Shown here: piece by piece, positions 12,162 through 25,015 of the stretch | Layout: the number at the start of each line of letters is the position of its first letter | Position numbering within the stretch: the stretch's first letter is position 1 | From: Mercenaria mercenaria | Lineage: Eukaryota > Mollusca > Bivalvia > Venerida > Veneridae | Length of the DNA: 64,000 nt | Assembly: GCF_021730395.1 (NCBI RefSeq) | Contig: NC_069367.1 | Span: forward strand, 4,648,501 to 4,712,500 | Reading direction: 5' to 3' | Notes under the pieces: generated by a model | Database searches by the model: none | The model's input: the letters and a program-made list of their open reading frames with translations, nothing else | What the model was told of the DNA's origin: nothing | Position numbers and translations under genes: made by a program

Positions 12162-12587
12162 TGAAGTGCATACACATTTTTTTTGTGCTGAAATATTTTT
12201 GCTATGACAAACCGTGTCCGAAAATGAACAAATCTTTTGCATAAGCTTCTGATTGTTGTTGTTATAAGTCATATTTTTTATCTGATTTTCCAGAAAAATT
12301 TGATATATATGAGCTTGACTGTTGTTTTGTACAAGAAAGTATACATTTTAGTTGTGATCATCCTCCATCAGTCACAGTCTGTCTGTCAGTTGTCCATCTG
12401 TCCATCAACAGTATACAAGTACTGCCCTTTTCTAGTAGGAATATGGATACGGTTGCTTAGATAGCACTAGAAGATTGAATTGCTAAAATATTTTCACTTT
12501 TTAGAGTACGTATATTAAAATCTTATGTCACTAACTTGCAAAAAATATTCAGGTGAGCGATAATAGTGGCCTTGTGGCTGCTTGTTT
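12162..12587 (+). mobile_element. Degenerate AGCTCACC-type element remnant
   Basis: After about 170 bp of plain AT-rich sequence, a worn left part (ttttagttgtgatcatcc, then gtctgtctgtcagttgtcc) and a right end (ggtgagcgataatagtggcc… gcttgtt at about 12586) are recognisable. Array units cannot be resolved. It is an old relative of the elements at 6006 and 8701. Confidence 0.45.
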
Positions 12588-12637
12588 AATTTGGCTTACC
12601 GGAACCAAAGTTGTAGGTGCTTATGCGGATAATTTAT

Positions 12638-13035
12638 TGTCAAACCCACTTGCGGTGAGCTGGCTATAGTCGTCACTTTTGGCGGGTCGGTTTATGTACG
12701 TGCGTCCGTGCATCCGATTTTGTCTGGACCATAACTTTGACATGCATGAACCAATCTTATTTATATTTGGCATGAATGTTAACCTTAACCATGAATGGAT
12801 TTTGTGATAACTTGGCACAAATGTTCCCCATACTCGGACAAGGTGTCATGCTCGAGACCCAGACCCCTTACTATCTGTAACTTTCTTTATGCATGGGTGT
12901 ATATTTAAATATTGTGGCATAAATATTACATTACAAGGTAGTGTTTCATGTGCAAAGGTCAAGGTCATAGGCACCCAAGTTAACACTTTTTTTTTTTGTT
13001 GGTACATGAAATTACTTCCCTTTTATATGATGTAT
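12638..13035 (+). repeat. F1-element left-end fragment
   Basis: It starts with gtcaaacccacttgcgg, close to the F1 left end at 854. It continues through the gtccgtgcatccgattttgtc region and a degraded 158-bp unit to acttccctttta. The mariner transposon sits immediately to its right, in the TA at 13036-13037. Confidence 0.6.
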
Positions 13036-13037
13036 TA

Positions 13038-14377
13038 CGAGGAGTGTTCGATATGAATTGCTTATTGTCCTCTAGCTCGATATCCACGTGGGGCACGATA
13101 AAAACCAATACCTACCTGTATAGGGTTATTCAATACCTACACAACGGTGTATAAATGTACATGTTAGACTAAGTGTAAGACATAAAATTTGCCAGTTGAA
13201 TACACGCAATCATTGACCACTGTAGTAAAAATGGTTGGTAGAAGGGTCGACAAGAAAGATGAAATATGGGCTTACATCAAAGCTCGCTCAAAACTTGGTT
13301 GTTCTTTGAAGCAGCTGATGACTGAACTTTCTACTACTTATGGACCTTCTTGTGTGTCTTATGACACAGTTCGGCGGTGGAAAAAGAAATTTGAGTCGGG
13401 TGTAGAGTCCATCAAAAATGCACCGAAATCAGGTAGGCCAAAATCTGCATCTCGTAAAGAAATCGTTTCCAAAATAAAGGAAATCATTGAAGGAGATGCC
13501 AGATTTACAGTTTGTGATATTGCACGAAAGGTAGGCATATCACTGTCAACGGTTCACCTTATTTTGAAGAAGCATTTGAAAGTCAGAAAGATTTCTGCTA
13601 GATGGGTGACACATCTGTTGACTGATGAGCAAAAGAGGCAACGGGTTAAAGTGGCCAAAAAGCTGCTTTAAATGTTTCCAAAATATGACAAAAAGCAGTT
13701 TGCCAATGTCGTCACAGGTGATGAAACCTGGGTCCATTATTTTGAGCCCGTCAGAAAGGTTAGCAATAAGATCTGGGCCACTAAACACAGCAAACGCCCA
13801 ATAATTGTCAAACCTTCTTTGAGTGCAAAGAAGGTTTTGTATGCAATCTTCTTTTCTGGTGAAGGAGTCGCAATAAAAGTGCCGGTGAAAAAGGGCAAAA
13901 GCATCACCGGAAAGTACTACAAAGACGTAGTACTGAAGAAACTAAAAAAGTATTATCAGAAACGACGACCTGCCACTGGTTTTAAACAAGTCCGTCTTCT
14001 ACATGACAATGCCCCCGCTCATACCTCCGCAATAGTTACGGCGTTTTTGAAGAAAGAAAAAGTAACTGTTTTGCCTCACCCCCCGTATTCCCCAGACCTT
14101 GCCCCATGTGATTTCTTTTTGTTTCCGAAATTGAAATCATTCCTTGCTGGGCGGAAATACCAGTCCCGACAGGCACTTGGATCTGCCATTCATCAGTACC
14201 TTATTACTGTGCCCAAATCAGCGTACCGTGACGCCTTCAAGAAGTGGATACATCGGCTGAAACTTTGCATTTCTAGCCACGGGGAGTACTTCGAGGGCAT
14301 GAAATGAGCCCTTTTGGGCTAACTTGAAATTTGAAGTCTCTAGATAGAAATAAGCAATTCATTTCGAACATCCCTCG
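13038..14377 (+). mobile_element. Full-length mariner (Tc1/mariner) transposon
   Basis: The element is 1,340 bp, bounded by TA target-site duplications (13036-13037 and 14378-14379). Inverted terminal repeats of about 28 bp (13038-13065 and 14350-14377) differ at only three or four positions. It carries a single transposase frame. Size, TA target and repeats are all as expected for a mariner, so the copy is structurally intact and probably not old. Confidence 0.95.
13231..14307 (+). CDS. Mariner transposase, DD34D, with one in-frame stop
   Basis: The likely start is 13231 (MVGRRVDKKDEIWAYIKARS); an upstream ATG at 13189 is in frame but less typical. The N-terminal half has two helix-turn-helix regions joined by a KSGRPKS linker, and a WVTHLL motif corresponding to the family's WVPHxL. 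The catalytic triad is D in GDETWVHYF, D in LLHDNAPAHTS, and D in SPDLAPCDFFLFP, with exactly 34 residues between the second and third. A single TAA at 13669-13671, between AKKLL and MFPKYDKK, interrupts the otherwise continuous frame. The enzyme would cut and rejoin the element ends; as it stands only fragments would be made. Confidence 0.92.
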
Positions 14378-14379
14378 TA

Positions 14380-15387
14380 CAATACATGTGTATTTATATC
14401 AGTTTTCCAATTAATTTGAAAATGAAATTATGTTTAAAGAAATATGATTGGTATTGACAGATCTATTAACAATTGTAGACTTCCAGAGTTTATGGTATAT
14501 ATAGGTAATTACAGAATTATTATGATTTCAACACATTAGGTTGATATGTAGTACAGCTCTGCATTGACCCACACTGGTATTAACTTTCTTTGGCGTGTAA
14601 TTCAAGAACACATTTCATTAGTACCCTAATATCATGCATTTCATTTGTTTATTATTTGCCTCCCTTTGAGCTGATAAAATATTTCAATATACATGTATTT
14701 TTGTCTATTTATTCTTAACCAGTTTGAAAATAATGTCACATTAAGTCTTTAGAATACAGATTTTAACATTTAAAAGCATTCACCATTTATAGATATCCAA
14801 ACATTTTCAAACTACATGAATTACATGATGATATATTTATGATTTATATACATTGCTAGTATGTTTCCCCCCCCCCCCCCACACACACACACCGCTTTCT
14901 TAGAGAAAGATGTTGCATTGTCATGCACTATGTCATGTGATGAATGTCCGTAGGCGGGGGATGGTTGGTAATTCTGTTACAAATTCTTGTTGTTGCTGTC
15001 AGAATTGCCCTACCCTTGGCCTGTATCTTTCCATGAGCCACATTTTTGCAATGTCATTAAGCTATAAGAAACTCAATTGGTTCAAAGGATGAATATTTTT
15101 ACACTGTCTATTTTGAGGCACATTTTAATAGGTTTAGTGAACAAATTTTTATTCTAATTATTATCAGTTATAGACAAAATTGTGTTAACTTTAGGATAAA
15201 TTCTTGACCTGAAAATTGTTGAAAATTATAATTAACAGATGATGACTGATAAACATTTAAGATACAGACTTAAATACAGGATTTGTCACATGTGTTCTGG
15301 AAACAAATATTCACCTAAACTCCAATATTTCACAAGATCATTTCATCTAATCTTTTATTCATTTAAAAAATATCTTATTTGATTTGT
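14380..15387. other. AT-rich intergenic sequence with poly-C/(CA)n tract
   Basis: No gene is seen. A C14 run followed by (CA)n occurs at 14867-14892. Short ORFs, such as the 60-codon one at 14910, are cysteine-rich chance frames. Confidence 0.5.
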
Positions 15388-17202
15388 TTTTAGCTCACCT
15401 GAGCAATGCTCAGGTGAGTTTTTCTGATCACTCGATGTCCGTCGTCTGTCTGTCTGTCTGTCTGTCGTCTGTCAACATTTAGCTTGTGTATGCGATAGAG
15501 GCTGTATTTTTCAACTGATCTTCATGAAATTTGGTCAGAATGATAACCTTGATGAAATCTAGGCCGAGTGCGAAAATGGGTCATCTGGGGTCAAAAACTA
15601 GGTCAAATCAAAGAAAAACCTTGTGTATGCGATAGAGGCTGTATTTTTCAATTGGTCTTCATGAATTTTGGTCAGAATGATTATCTTGATGAAATCTAGG
15701 CCGAGTTCGAAAATGGGTCATCTGGGTTCAAAAACTAGGTCACTAGGTCAAATCAAAGAAAAAATTTGTGTATGCGATAGAGGCTGTATTTTTCAATTAA
15801 TCTTCATGAATTTTGGTCAGAATGATTATCTTGATGAAATCTAGGCCGAGTTCGAAAATGGGTCATCTGGGGTCAAAAACTAGGTCACAGGGTCAAATCA
15901 AAGAAAAACCTTGTGTATGCGGTAGAGGCTGTATTTTTCAATTAATCTTCATGAATTTTGGTCAGAATGAATACCTTGATGAAATCTAGGCCGAGTTTGA
16001 AAATGGGTCATCTGGGGTCAAAAACCAGGTCACTAGGTCAAATCAAAGAAAAACCTTGTGTATGCGATAGAGGCTGTATTTTTCAGTTAATCTTCATGAA
16101 TTTTGGTCAGAATGATTGCCTTGATCAAATATAGGCCAAGTTCGAATGTGGGTCATCTCGGGTCAAAAAGTAGGTCACTAGGTCAAATCAAAGCAAAAGC
16201 TTGTATATGCGATAGAGGCTGTATTTTCCAATTGATCTTCCTGAATTTAAGTCAAAATGATAACCTTAAATGAAATCTAGGCCGAGTTTGAAAATGGGTC
16301 ATCTGGGGTCAAAAATAAGGTCACTAGGTCAAATCAAAGAAAAACATTGTGTATGCAATAGAGGCTATATTTTCCAATTGATCTTCCTGAAATTAAGTCA
16401 GAATGATTGCCTTGATGAAATCTAGGTCAAATTTTAATATGGGTCATCTAGGTTCAAAAAGTAGGTCACTAGGATCAAAGAAAAAACGTGTGTATGCGAT
16501 AGAGGCTGTATTTTTCAATTGATCTTCATGAAATTTGGTCAGAATGATTGCCTTGATAAAATCTACGTTAAGTTTGATTATGGGTCATCTTGGATCAAAA
16601 AGTAGGTCACTAGGTCAAATCAAAGAAAACCCTTCTGTATGCAATGGGGCTGTATTTTTCAATTGATCTTCATGAAATTTGGTCAGAATGATTGCCTTGA
16701 TGAAATCTAGGTCAAGTTCGAATATGGGTCATCTGGGTCAAAAAGTAGGTCACTAGGTCAGATCAAAGAAAAACCTTGTGTATGCGATAGAGGCTAAATT
16801 TTTTCAACTGATCTTCATGAAATTTTGTCAGAATGGTTGCCTTGATGAAATCTAGGTCAAGTTCACAGTCTGGGGTCAAAAACTAGGTCACTAGGTCAAA
16901 TCAAAGAAAAACCTTGTGTATTCGATAGAGGCTGTATTTTTCAATTGATCTTCATGAAATTTGGTTAGAATAATAGCCTTGATGAAATCTAGGTCAAGTT
17001 CAAATATGGGTCATCTGGGGTCAAAAACTAGGTCACTAGATCAAATCAAAGAAAATACTTATTTATACTCAAGATTTTTGCTCCAATTTTAATGATAGTT
17101 GGTCAGAATTTTTTTTTCCATGAAATCACTAGGTCAAACATGTTTACACTGTTATGGTGTGTTTCTCTGGTGAGCGACCTAGGGCTATCTTGGCCCTCTT
17201 GT
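15388..17202 (+). mobile_element. AGCTCACCTGAGC-end element, about 145-bp array, about 11 units
   Basis: The left end has a hairpin with 11-bp arms (ctcacctgagc-aat-gctcaggtgag, 15393-15417), then a (TCTG)n tract. The array (anchor gcgatagaggctgtattttt at 15494, 15631, 15776, 15921, 16066) has a period of about 137-145 bp. The right end is ggtgagcgacc with stem-loop agggctatcttggccct, then cttgtt. No protein is encoded. Confidence 0.8.
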
Positions 17203-17715
17203 TTATATTTCCTACAACTGCTATTAAATCAACCTTCAGATATGTGTAGTTATCAAATATCACTTAAAAGCTTGCTAATATTTTTCATTGTTTTCAAAAG
17301 GACTTATTTCCGGCATGACTCACTAGACATTGTGATAAATAATTCTGTTTGTTTGATTTATACGACTTTTACGCAGTTTTCAACAACATTAAGAATATGT
17401 GTTGTCAGTCAGTTAAGAAATCCAGTGACAGCTGACAGTTTCGGCACATTTTTAAGAGAACATTGCATCGCTAGGGGATTAAACTCGTGACAGATTCATT
17501 AGTAGCATTCTTATCCAACAGAGGTTTGTCATAATTAATCCAGAGACCAGGGAATCATATGGTTAACCTCTGGCATGCAAGAATGCATTAGTAGTGGTAA
17601 TTTTCATCTGAATATGCAGGTCTAGTCACGAGTAGTCCAAAAAGAAGTTGTAATCTTTCTTCCTTTTCTCGTGCCCTTTCTTGATAGCATTGTGTTTCCT
17701 TTTACTCTATTACAT
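17203..17715. other. Intergenic sequence with a possible old SINE head
   Basis: Mostly unique sequence. Around 17440-17570, gattaaactcgtgaca and a segment resembling 32641-32690 (cagaggtttgtc…accaggga) suggest a worn tRNA-derived repeat on the minus strand. The 132-codon ORF ending at 17490 overlaps the tail of the preceding element and is not a gene. Confidence 0.35.
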
Positions 17716-17770
17716 TTTTAGCTCACCTGAACATTGTTTGGTCATCCAGTGTCGGGTGTCAACATTTTTA

Positions 17771-19529
17771 TTAGCTCATCTGACCCTAGGGCTCAAGTTG
17801 AGCTTTTGTGACTGCTTGATATGCGTTGTCTGTCCGTCTTATTAAAAATCTTCTTCAAAACCACTAGGCAGATTTACACCAAAGGAATGATCCTTGGGTG
17901 GCCCCCATTCAGAATTCTAGGTGACCCTCTACCAGTCCTATTTCGGTAAAAAACATGGCCACAAGGGGGCTGGCCTTCCCTCAATGGCAATATTGTAAAT
18001 TTCAAAAATCTTCTTCAAAATCACTGGGCAGATTTACACCAAACTATACAGAAGTGGTCCTTGGGTGCCCCCCTTTCAAAATTGCCCCCAAAAATAAAAT
18101 CCATTTTGAACTGGCAACCAAAAGGAAAATCTTTAAAAAATTTCTTCTCAGAAACTGTTAATCCAGTTATTTCAAAAATATTGTGTTGATCTACCAAAAT
18201 TGCTCAAGCCATTCTATTTTGTTAAGCATGGCAGCCAGGGGCTGGGGCTTATTTTCCCCTGTATGACTATATTGTAAGTTTCAAAGTTCTACTTCTCTGA
18301 AACCTGAAGACCTAGAGCTTAGACATTTGGTATGTTGCATTGTCTAGTGGTCCTTTAGTAATCTCAATTATGTCCTAGGGTCCATTTAAAGCCCCATCCA
18401 GGGTTCACTTAGTTTTTAGCTCGACTTTTCGAAGAAAATGTAGAGCTATTGCACTCGCCCCGGCGTTGGCGTTGGTTAAAGTTTTTGATAAAGTCAAATA
18501 TCTCTGTTACTATCATAGCTATTGACTTGAAACTTAAAATAGTTATTTACTATCAAAGTCTACACCAGGAGAAACAATCCCCATAACTCTGCTTTGAATT
18601 TTGACAGAATTATGCCCCTTTTTAACTTAGATTTTTTTTTAAATTGATAAAGTCAAATATCTCTGTTACTATTAAAGCTTTTTACTTGAAACTCAAAATA
18701 GTTGTTTACAATCAAAGTCTACACCAAGAGACACAATTCCCATAACTCTGATTTGAATTTTGACAGAATTATGCCCCTTTTTAACTTAGTATTTTTGGTT
18801 AGAGATTTTGATAAAGTCAAATATCTCCTGTTACTATCAAAGCTTTTGACTTGAAACTTAAAATACTTATTAACCATCACAGTCTACACCAGGAGAAACA
18901 TTATCCCCTGATTTGAATTTTGACAGAATTATGCCCCTTTTTAACTTAGAATTTTTTGTTAAAAGTCAAATATTTCTGTTACTATTAAAGCTTTTGACTT
19001 GAAACTCTAAATAGTTATTTACTATCAAAGTGTACACCAGGAGACACAATTCCCATAACTCTGATTATAATTTTGACAGAGTTATGGCCCTTTTTAACTT
19101 GGAATTTTTTTACTGGCGAAGCACTAATTCAGAGTCAAGCACTGAGAAAAGTCGAGCGCGCTGTCTTACGGACAGCTCTTGTTATATGAGTTATATAGGA
19201 AAAATACTTCAAAAATTATCTGATCATATGTCCTAGACTGTTTAATTATAATTACTAGTACATGATGACCCCAAGTAATTAGGGGTCACTATATTATTTG
19301 ACTGTGACCTTGACCTAGACCTACTGAACTACTTTCTTGTTTTTTAAGATACAGCCTTGAAATTTGGATGACATATACAGTTTTGCACACGGATCTTAAA
19401 ACTGACTTTCAGTGATCATAAATATGACCTACTGACCTACTTTCTTAATGTTTTAGAATCAGTTTGACATTTGAAACATGTAGCTCATTACTCAGGTGAG
19501 CGATCCAGGGTCATCACGACCCTCTTGTT
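17771..19529 (+). mobile_element. AGCTCATC-end array element, itself interrupted
   Basis: It starts ttagctcatctgaccc and ends caggtgagcgatcc, stem-loop agggtcatcacgaccct, cttgtt. The internal repeats (gggtcacttagtt…tatataggaaaaa; tttgacctactgacctactttc) are the same kinds as in the differently ended element at 28404-30491. A GCTCGAC-type element (18413-19183) interrupts it inside the phrase cactta/atatgagttatatagg. Confidence 0.65.
18413..19183 (+). mobile_element. GCTCGAC-end element, about 180-bp array, complete
   Basis: The left end is tttttagctcgacttttcg. Four units are anchored on cataactctg-tttgaatttt. The right end is aaaagtcgagc (inverse of the left end), then stem-loop gctgtcttacggacagc, then tcttgtt. 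This is the clearest intact reference copy for the element split at 491-5360. Confidence 0.8.
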
Positions 19530-20172
19530 TAAGCATCTCCTCTGAAACATCAGAATTATACTAAACTTAGCCAGTAGCATCCTGGCATGGACCTCTATCA
19601 GGTTTGTTCAATGGTGTATCTTGGCCCCTTTGAAGGGCCACCAGAGCTAAAGATAGAAAAAAATTTTTTAAACAACTCATCTTCATCAAACTTGGTGTGT
19701 GGCATTATTATTTTGTTTGCTCCCATTTTTTTCCAGTTGGGGCACTTGGTCACTTTTTGTGGCCGCTACAGCTAAAAATAGAAATACTCTGAAACAACTT
19801 TTTCTAATGAATCACAAGATGGAAATTTATTATCCCCCGCCGATGAAATAGGGAGGGGGTTATTGAAATGGCGTTGTCAGTCCGTCCGTGCGTCCGTCCG
19901 CAGCCATTTCTCAGTAACTAGTTGGTAGAATTTCATGAAACTTGAAATAAACATGAACCAACATACTGCGATGATGCCCGTCAAGTTTTTATCTGGGTTC
20001 ACCCCTTATTTCCAGAGTTATGGCCCCTGAAATAGTCAAAAATGCACAAATCCGTCAGTCCCATTTCTCAGTAACTAGCAGGTAGAATTTCATGAAACTT
20101 GAAATAAATATGAACCAACATATTGCAATGATGCCCATCAAGTTTTTTTTTTGATTGGTCAATTTCCTTTAA

Positions 20173-20842
20173 AGGTGGATAATCAGATTTTGGCCATGTA
20201 ACGGATTTGTTCGAAACTTTAGCATCTGATCATTTGCACTCATTTATGTTCACTTAATACAAATTAGATTTTCACTGGAGGTATTTTTAAAAATTTATTT
20301 TCCTATCCTGGTTGCCCAACCAAGATAGAGTTATTTTATCATAAGTATAAATTTGATAAACATACTTTGCCTAAGGAAATGTATAAATATTAGACATATT
20401 GTAATATATTTGTAAAATATTTGCATTAAAAATTATGTATTTAGATGGAATTCATTAGAAACGCAAGTTTGAAAAATTATTATTACCTCCCTTTGCCTAT
20501 CTTGGTTGCGCAACCAAGATAGATTGGAAATAAATGAATTCAGAAGCTACACACAACTTTAAAACTTGCATTTTGGTTCAGATTGTTCAATAGTTGATAT
20601 GTCTATCAAATGCAAATGTAAAACTAGACATTGCATCGAAATAAAAAGAAATACCCAGCTTTTTATATACTTTCATATTAAAGGGGAGTAATTACAAAAT
20701 TTTATAAAAATAATAAAATATACATTTCAAATAGGAATCTAACTCTATGTAATCGGTCTTTTTGTTCCTTAAATAATTCTCTACCAGAATATACAAAAGT
20801 AAAAAATGTCATTAAATGTTGTTTAAATGTGATTGACCACCT
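20173..20842. mobile_element. MITE with TTAA target duplication
   Basis: Terminal inverted repeats aggtggataatca and tgattgaccacct (two mismatches) lie between TTAA copies at 20169-20172 and 20843-20846. The empty site is visible as the uninterrupted repeat unit tttccttagagttattgccc at 21748. It is 670 bp and non-coding, with two copies of a 26-bp palindrome inside (20303-20328 and 20497-20522). The TTAA target points to the piggyBac or Kolobok superfamilies. Confidence 0.75.
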
Positions 20843-20965
20843 TTAAGAGTTATTGCCCTTGATTTAATAAAAAATCCATGTCTGCGGATTTCTCAATAAC
20901 AAGCTGGTAGAATTTCATGAAACCTAAAATAAATATGAACCAACATACTTCAGTGATGCTCTTCA

Positions 20966-21727
20966 TTTTTATGCCCCCGAAGGGAGGCATATAGTTTTTG
21001 AACCCTCTGTCGGTCTGTCAGTCTGTCCGCAATTTTCGTGTCCGGTCCATATCTTTGTCATCGATGGATGGATTTTCAAATAACTTGGCATGAATGTGTA
21101 CCACAGTAAGACGACGTGTCGCGCGCAAGACCCAGGTCCGTAGCTCAAAGGTCAAGGTAACACTTAGACGTTAAAGGTCATTTTTCATGATAGTGCATTC
21201 ATGTCCGGTCCATATCTTTGTCATCCATGGATGGATTTTCAAATAACTTGGCATGAATGTGTACCACAGTAAGACGACGTGTCATGCGCAAGACCCAGGT
21301 CCGTAGCTCAAAGGTCAAGGTCACACTTAGACGTTAAAGGTCATTATTCATGATAGTGCATTCGTGTCCGGTCCATATCTTTGTCATCCATGGATGGATT
21401 TTCAAATAACTTGGCATGAATGTGTACCACAGTAAGACGACGTGTCATGCGCAAGACCCAGGTCCGTAGCTCAAAGGTCAAGGTCACACTTAGACGTTAA
21501 AGGTCATATTTCATGATAGTGCATTGATGGGTGTGTCCGGTCCATATCTTTGTCATTCATGCATGGATTTTAAAATTATTGGGCATGAATGTGTACCACA
21601 GTAAGACGACGTGTCGCGCGCAAACGCAAGTCCGTAGGTCAAAGGTCCTAAACTCTAACATCGGCCATAACTATTCATTCAAAGTGCCATCGGGGGCATG
21701 TGTCATCCTATGGAGACAGCTGTTGTT
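20966..21727 (+). mobile_element. ATGCCCCCGA-end element, 163-bp array, nearly identical units
   Basis: Perfect inverted ends atgcccccga (20971-20980) and tcgggggcat (21690-21699) bound four units anchored on tccggtccatatctttgtc at 21041, 21204, 21367 and 21536 (163, 163 and 169 bp apart). The first three units are almost identical. The right end has a stem-loop (tgtcatcctatggagaca) then gctgttgtt. It is inserted in a T-run of the surrounding element. Confidence 0.8.
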
Positions 21728-24121
21728 TTTTTTTTTAATTGGTCAATTTTCCTTAGAGTTATTGCCCTTTAATTGTTTAAAAATCCACAGATTTGTACAT
21801 AACAAACCAACCAATTGGTAGAATTTCATTAAACTTCTTTCATTCTTTTCCATGATCATTTGTTATAAACATGTGAAGTTGTGTATCCACACCTGGTCAC
21901 CACCTTGCCTTAGTCACATCCCCCCCCCCCCCCCCCCCAAAAAAAAAAAATAAATATATATTTTTTTTTTTTCCAAACCTTCCATGAATATTTATCAACA
22001 TGCAAAGTTGTACCGTTCCCCCATCTCACTCCTCCACCCAGTCATGTCCACCACCCCGATCATGCATCCCCACCCCCTCACTCATTTTTATTTTATTTTA
22101 TTTTTTTTTTTTTTTTCATTTTTAATTTTCCATCAATATTTATAATCAACATGTGAAGTTTTGTACCCTCACCCGGTCACCCCACCAAAAAAAGCATTCA
22201 TTTTCTGTTAAATTGATTTTGACTAATGAAATTATTTGCTTCTTACTAACATCCTTATATATATTTTTTGCCATTCCTCACCATAAACCCTTTCAGCGGG
22301 GGATACCAGTTCATCGAATTTGCTTGTTAAACTTGTTCTATAGCATTATTATAAGGTCCTGTCCAAAGTTTGTTCAAATGGGGTGCTTTCCCTTTTTGGG
22401 GCCGCTAGTGCTGAAAATAGAAATGCCTTGAAATGACAGCTTCTTATGAACTATGTGAAGGATCTTCATCAAACTTGATTTTTAGCATCATTTTAAGGTC
22501 TTTTACTAAATTTGTTCAGTTTTGGGCACTTGGGCTTCTTTCAGGCGCTGCTAGAGCTTAAATTAAGAATACCTGTAAACAACTTCTTCTCATGAACAGC
22601 TGGATAGGTCACCATCAAACTTGGTCTGTAGCATCATTATAAGGTCCACTCTCAAATTTATTCATATATGAGCAGTCAGTCCATTTAAGGGCCGGTTGCT
22701 TAGGTGAAAAATAAGAACGCCTTATCATGAACCGCTCAGTGGATCTATGTTGAACTTGTTCTATAGCGTCATTATAAGGTCCCCTCCTAATTTTGTTCAA
22801 ATGGGGTATGCTGGCCAATTTTAGGGGCCGCTAGATCTAAAATATTACTTCTCATGAACACTTAATGGATCTTCATCAAACTTGATTTGTAGCAGCATTA
22901 TAAGGTCTTTTACCAACTGTGTTCTATTGAGGGCACTTTGTCCCTTTTAGGGGTGCTTGACTTAAAAATAGGACTACGGCCAAATTCGTTTAAATTTGGG
23001 CACTTTGCCCCTAATAGGGGTGACTAAAGCTCAAAAGAAATCCCATTAAAAGAACCACTGGTTGGATCTTCATCAAACTTGGTCTGTAGCATAATTGTAG
23101 GTCTCCTCCCAATTTTATTCAAAAGGGGACGCCTGGGGCCTTTTAGGGGCCGCTATACCTAAAAAATAGAAATACCTTTAAATGACTTCTCATGAGCCGC
23201 TAGAATGAATCTTCAGAATTTGTTTGAAGGACCATTGTAAGGTCCCCTCCCAGATTTGTTCAGTGTTGGTGTTTGGCCCTTTTAGCTAGAGTAAGATATA
23301 GAAAAAAGCCTTTAAATGAATTCTCATGAACCGCTGGCTGTATCGTCATCAGACTTTGCATGTAGCATCCTTGTAAAGGTCCTCTCTCAAAGTTGTTCAA
23401 ATTGGAAACGTGACCTCTTTTAAGGGGCAGCTAGAGCTTAAAGGCCTAGATTTTGGCAGTGGGCCAAGGGATTTCTGTCTTCACCAGCACAGTTGGGGGC
23501 TATTGACCAACACAGTATGGTTCCAATTAACAAGGGCCAATGTTTATTGGAGAGTCAGTCTACCATACAAGTGTATCAATTAGTGAGAAGGGGAAACAAT
23601 GTAATTTATCTTAAATTGATATATAATTGATAACTTTTAAAGTTATACTAGTTTTTTTTTGGCATTTCTGTGTAAAGAAAAATATTTGTTGATCAAACAC
23701 AATAATAAGATAATCAGAAACTTATTTTCACAATAATGAAATAATGATAAACTTACTTAAAGAAATATGCAAGTTTTTATTTTTTCAAAGTCTGTCTGGA
23801 GAATTGTGATATTTCTGAAAATTGTGACTTTCACTCATCTAAAGCTTGCAGAATACTGTAAATAACATTTGTTTAAAAATTGAAAACAGTATGTGCATTT
23901 CAAAGTTACAAAGCAAAACATGAAAAAAAGTCACTTGGCAACATACTGAAAATGAAAATTCAGTATAGATGGAACACAATAATTTTAAGTTCAAATAATG
24001 TTGATTACATGAATACAAGAAACCCAGTTTCCAATTAGAAAAATATTGTTTGTCAGCACAAAGAACTGAATTTTTCGCGTGTTTTATTATCATTATTATT
24101 TTCAATATTATTACTGTATCT

Positions 24122-24256
24122 TTAATCATCCTTTATGTAATATAATAATAATAATAATTATTATTATTATCATTATCATTATTATAAGATTAAAATAACT
24201 TATTATCATCTATATAATATCAAAATAATAATTAATATTATTATCATTCCATATTC
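24122..24256. repeat. (AAT/ATT)n microsatellite region, first copy
   Basis: AT-only trinucleotide runs with interruptions; a paired tract occurs in the second duplicated unit at about 25016-25215. ORFs rich in isoleucine or tyrosine here are artefacts of the repeat. Confidence 0.9.
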
Positions 24257-25015
24257 ACTTAAAAAAAATTAATTTCTTTCAACTCCACTGCACACATCTT
24301 CATGGTCTAGTTGGGGTCCCTGCAGTGGGCCAAGGGATTTTTGTCTTCACCAGCACAGTTGGGGGCTAATGACCATCACAGTATGGCTCCAATAAACAAG
24401 GGTCATTGTTTATTGGAGAGTCAGTCTACCTTACAAGTGTATCTATTAGTGAGAAGGGGAAACGATGTAATTTATTTTAAATTAATGAATAATTGTTAAC
24501 TTTTAAAGTGATACTAGTTTTTTTTTCGCATTTCTATACTATGTAAAGAAAAATATTTGTGGATCAAACACAATAATAAAATAATCAGAAACTTATATTC
24601 ACAATAATGAAATAATGATAAACTTACTTAAAGAAACATGCAAGTTTTTAATTTTTCAAATTCTGTCTGGAGAATTGTGATATTTCTGAAAAATGTGTCT
24701 TTCACTCATCTAAAGCTTGCAGAATACTGTAAATAACATTTGTCTAAATTGAAAACAGAATGTGAATTTCAAAGTTACAAAGCAAAGCATGAAAAAAGTC
24801 CCTTTTGGCAACATACTGAAAATGAAAATTGAGTATAGATGGAACACAATAATTTTATATTCAAATAATGTTGATTACATGAATACATGAAAATCAGTTT
24901 CCAAATGGAAAAATATTGTTTGTCAGCACAAAGAACTCAGGAAGTTTTCACTATACTTGTGTTTTATTACCATTATTATTTTCAATATTATTACTGTATC
25001 TTTTATCATCCTATA

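Larger units (their letters stand above)
19829..22328 (+). mobile_element. TATCCCCCGC-end element with two nested insertions
   Basis: Perfect 10-bp inverted ends tatcccccgc (19831-19840) and gcgggggata (22296-22305) are followed at the right by a short stem and gcttgtt. Its repeat unit (tttctcagtaactagttggtagaatttc…) is interrupted by a TTAA-flanked MITE (20173-20842) and by an ATGCCCCCGA element (20966-21727). The right third is rich in homopolymers: C runs at about 21919-21938 and T runs at about 21960 and 22100. Confidence 0.7.
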
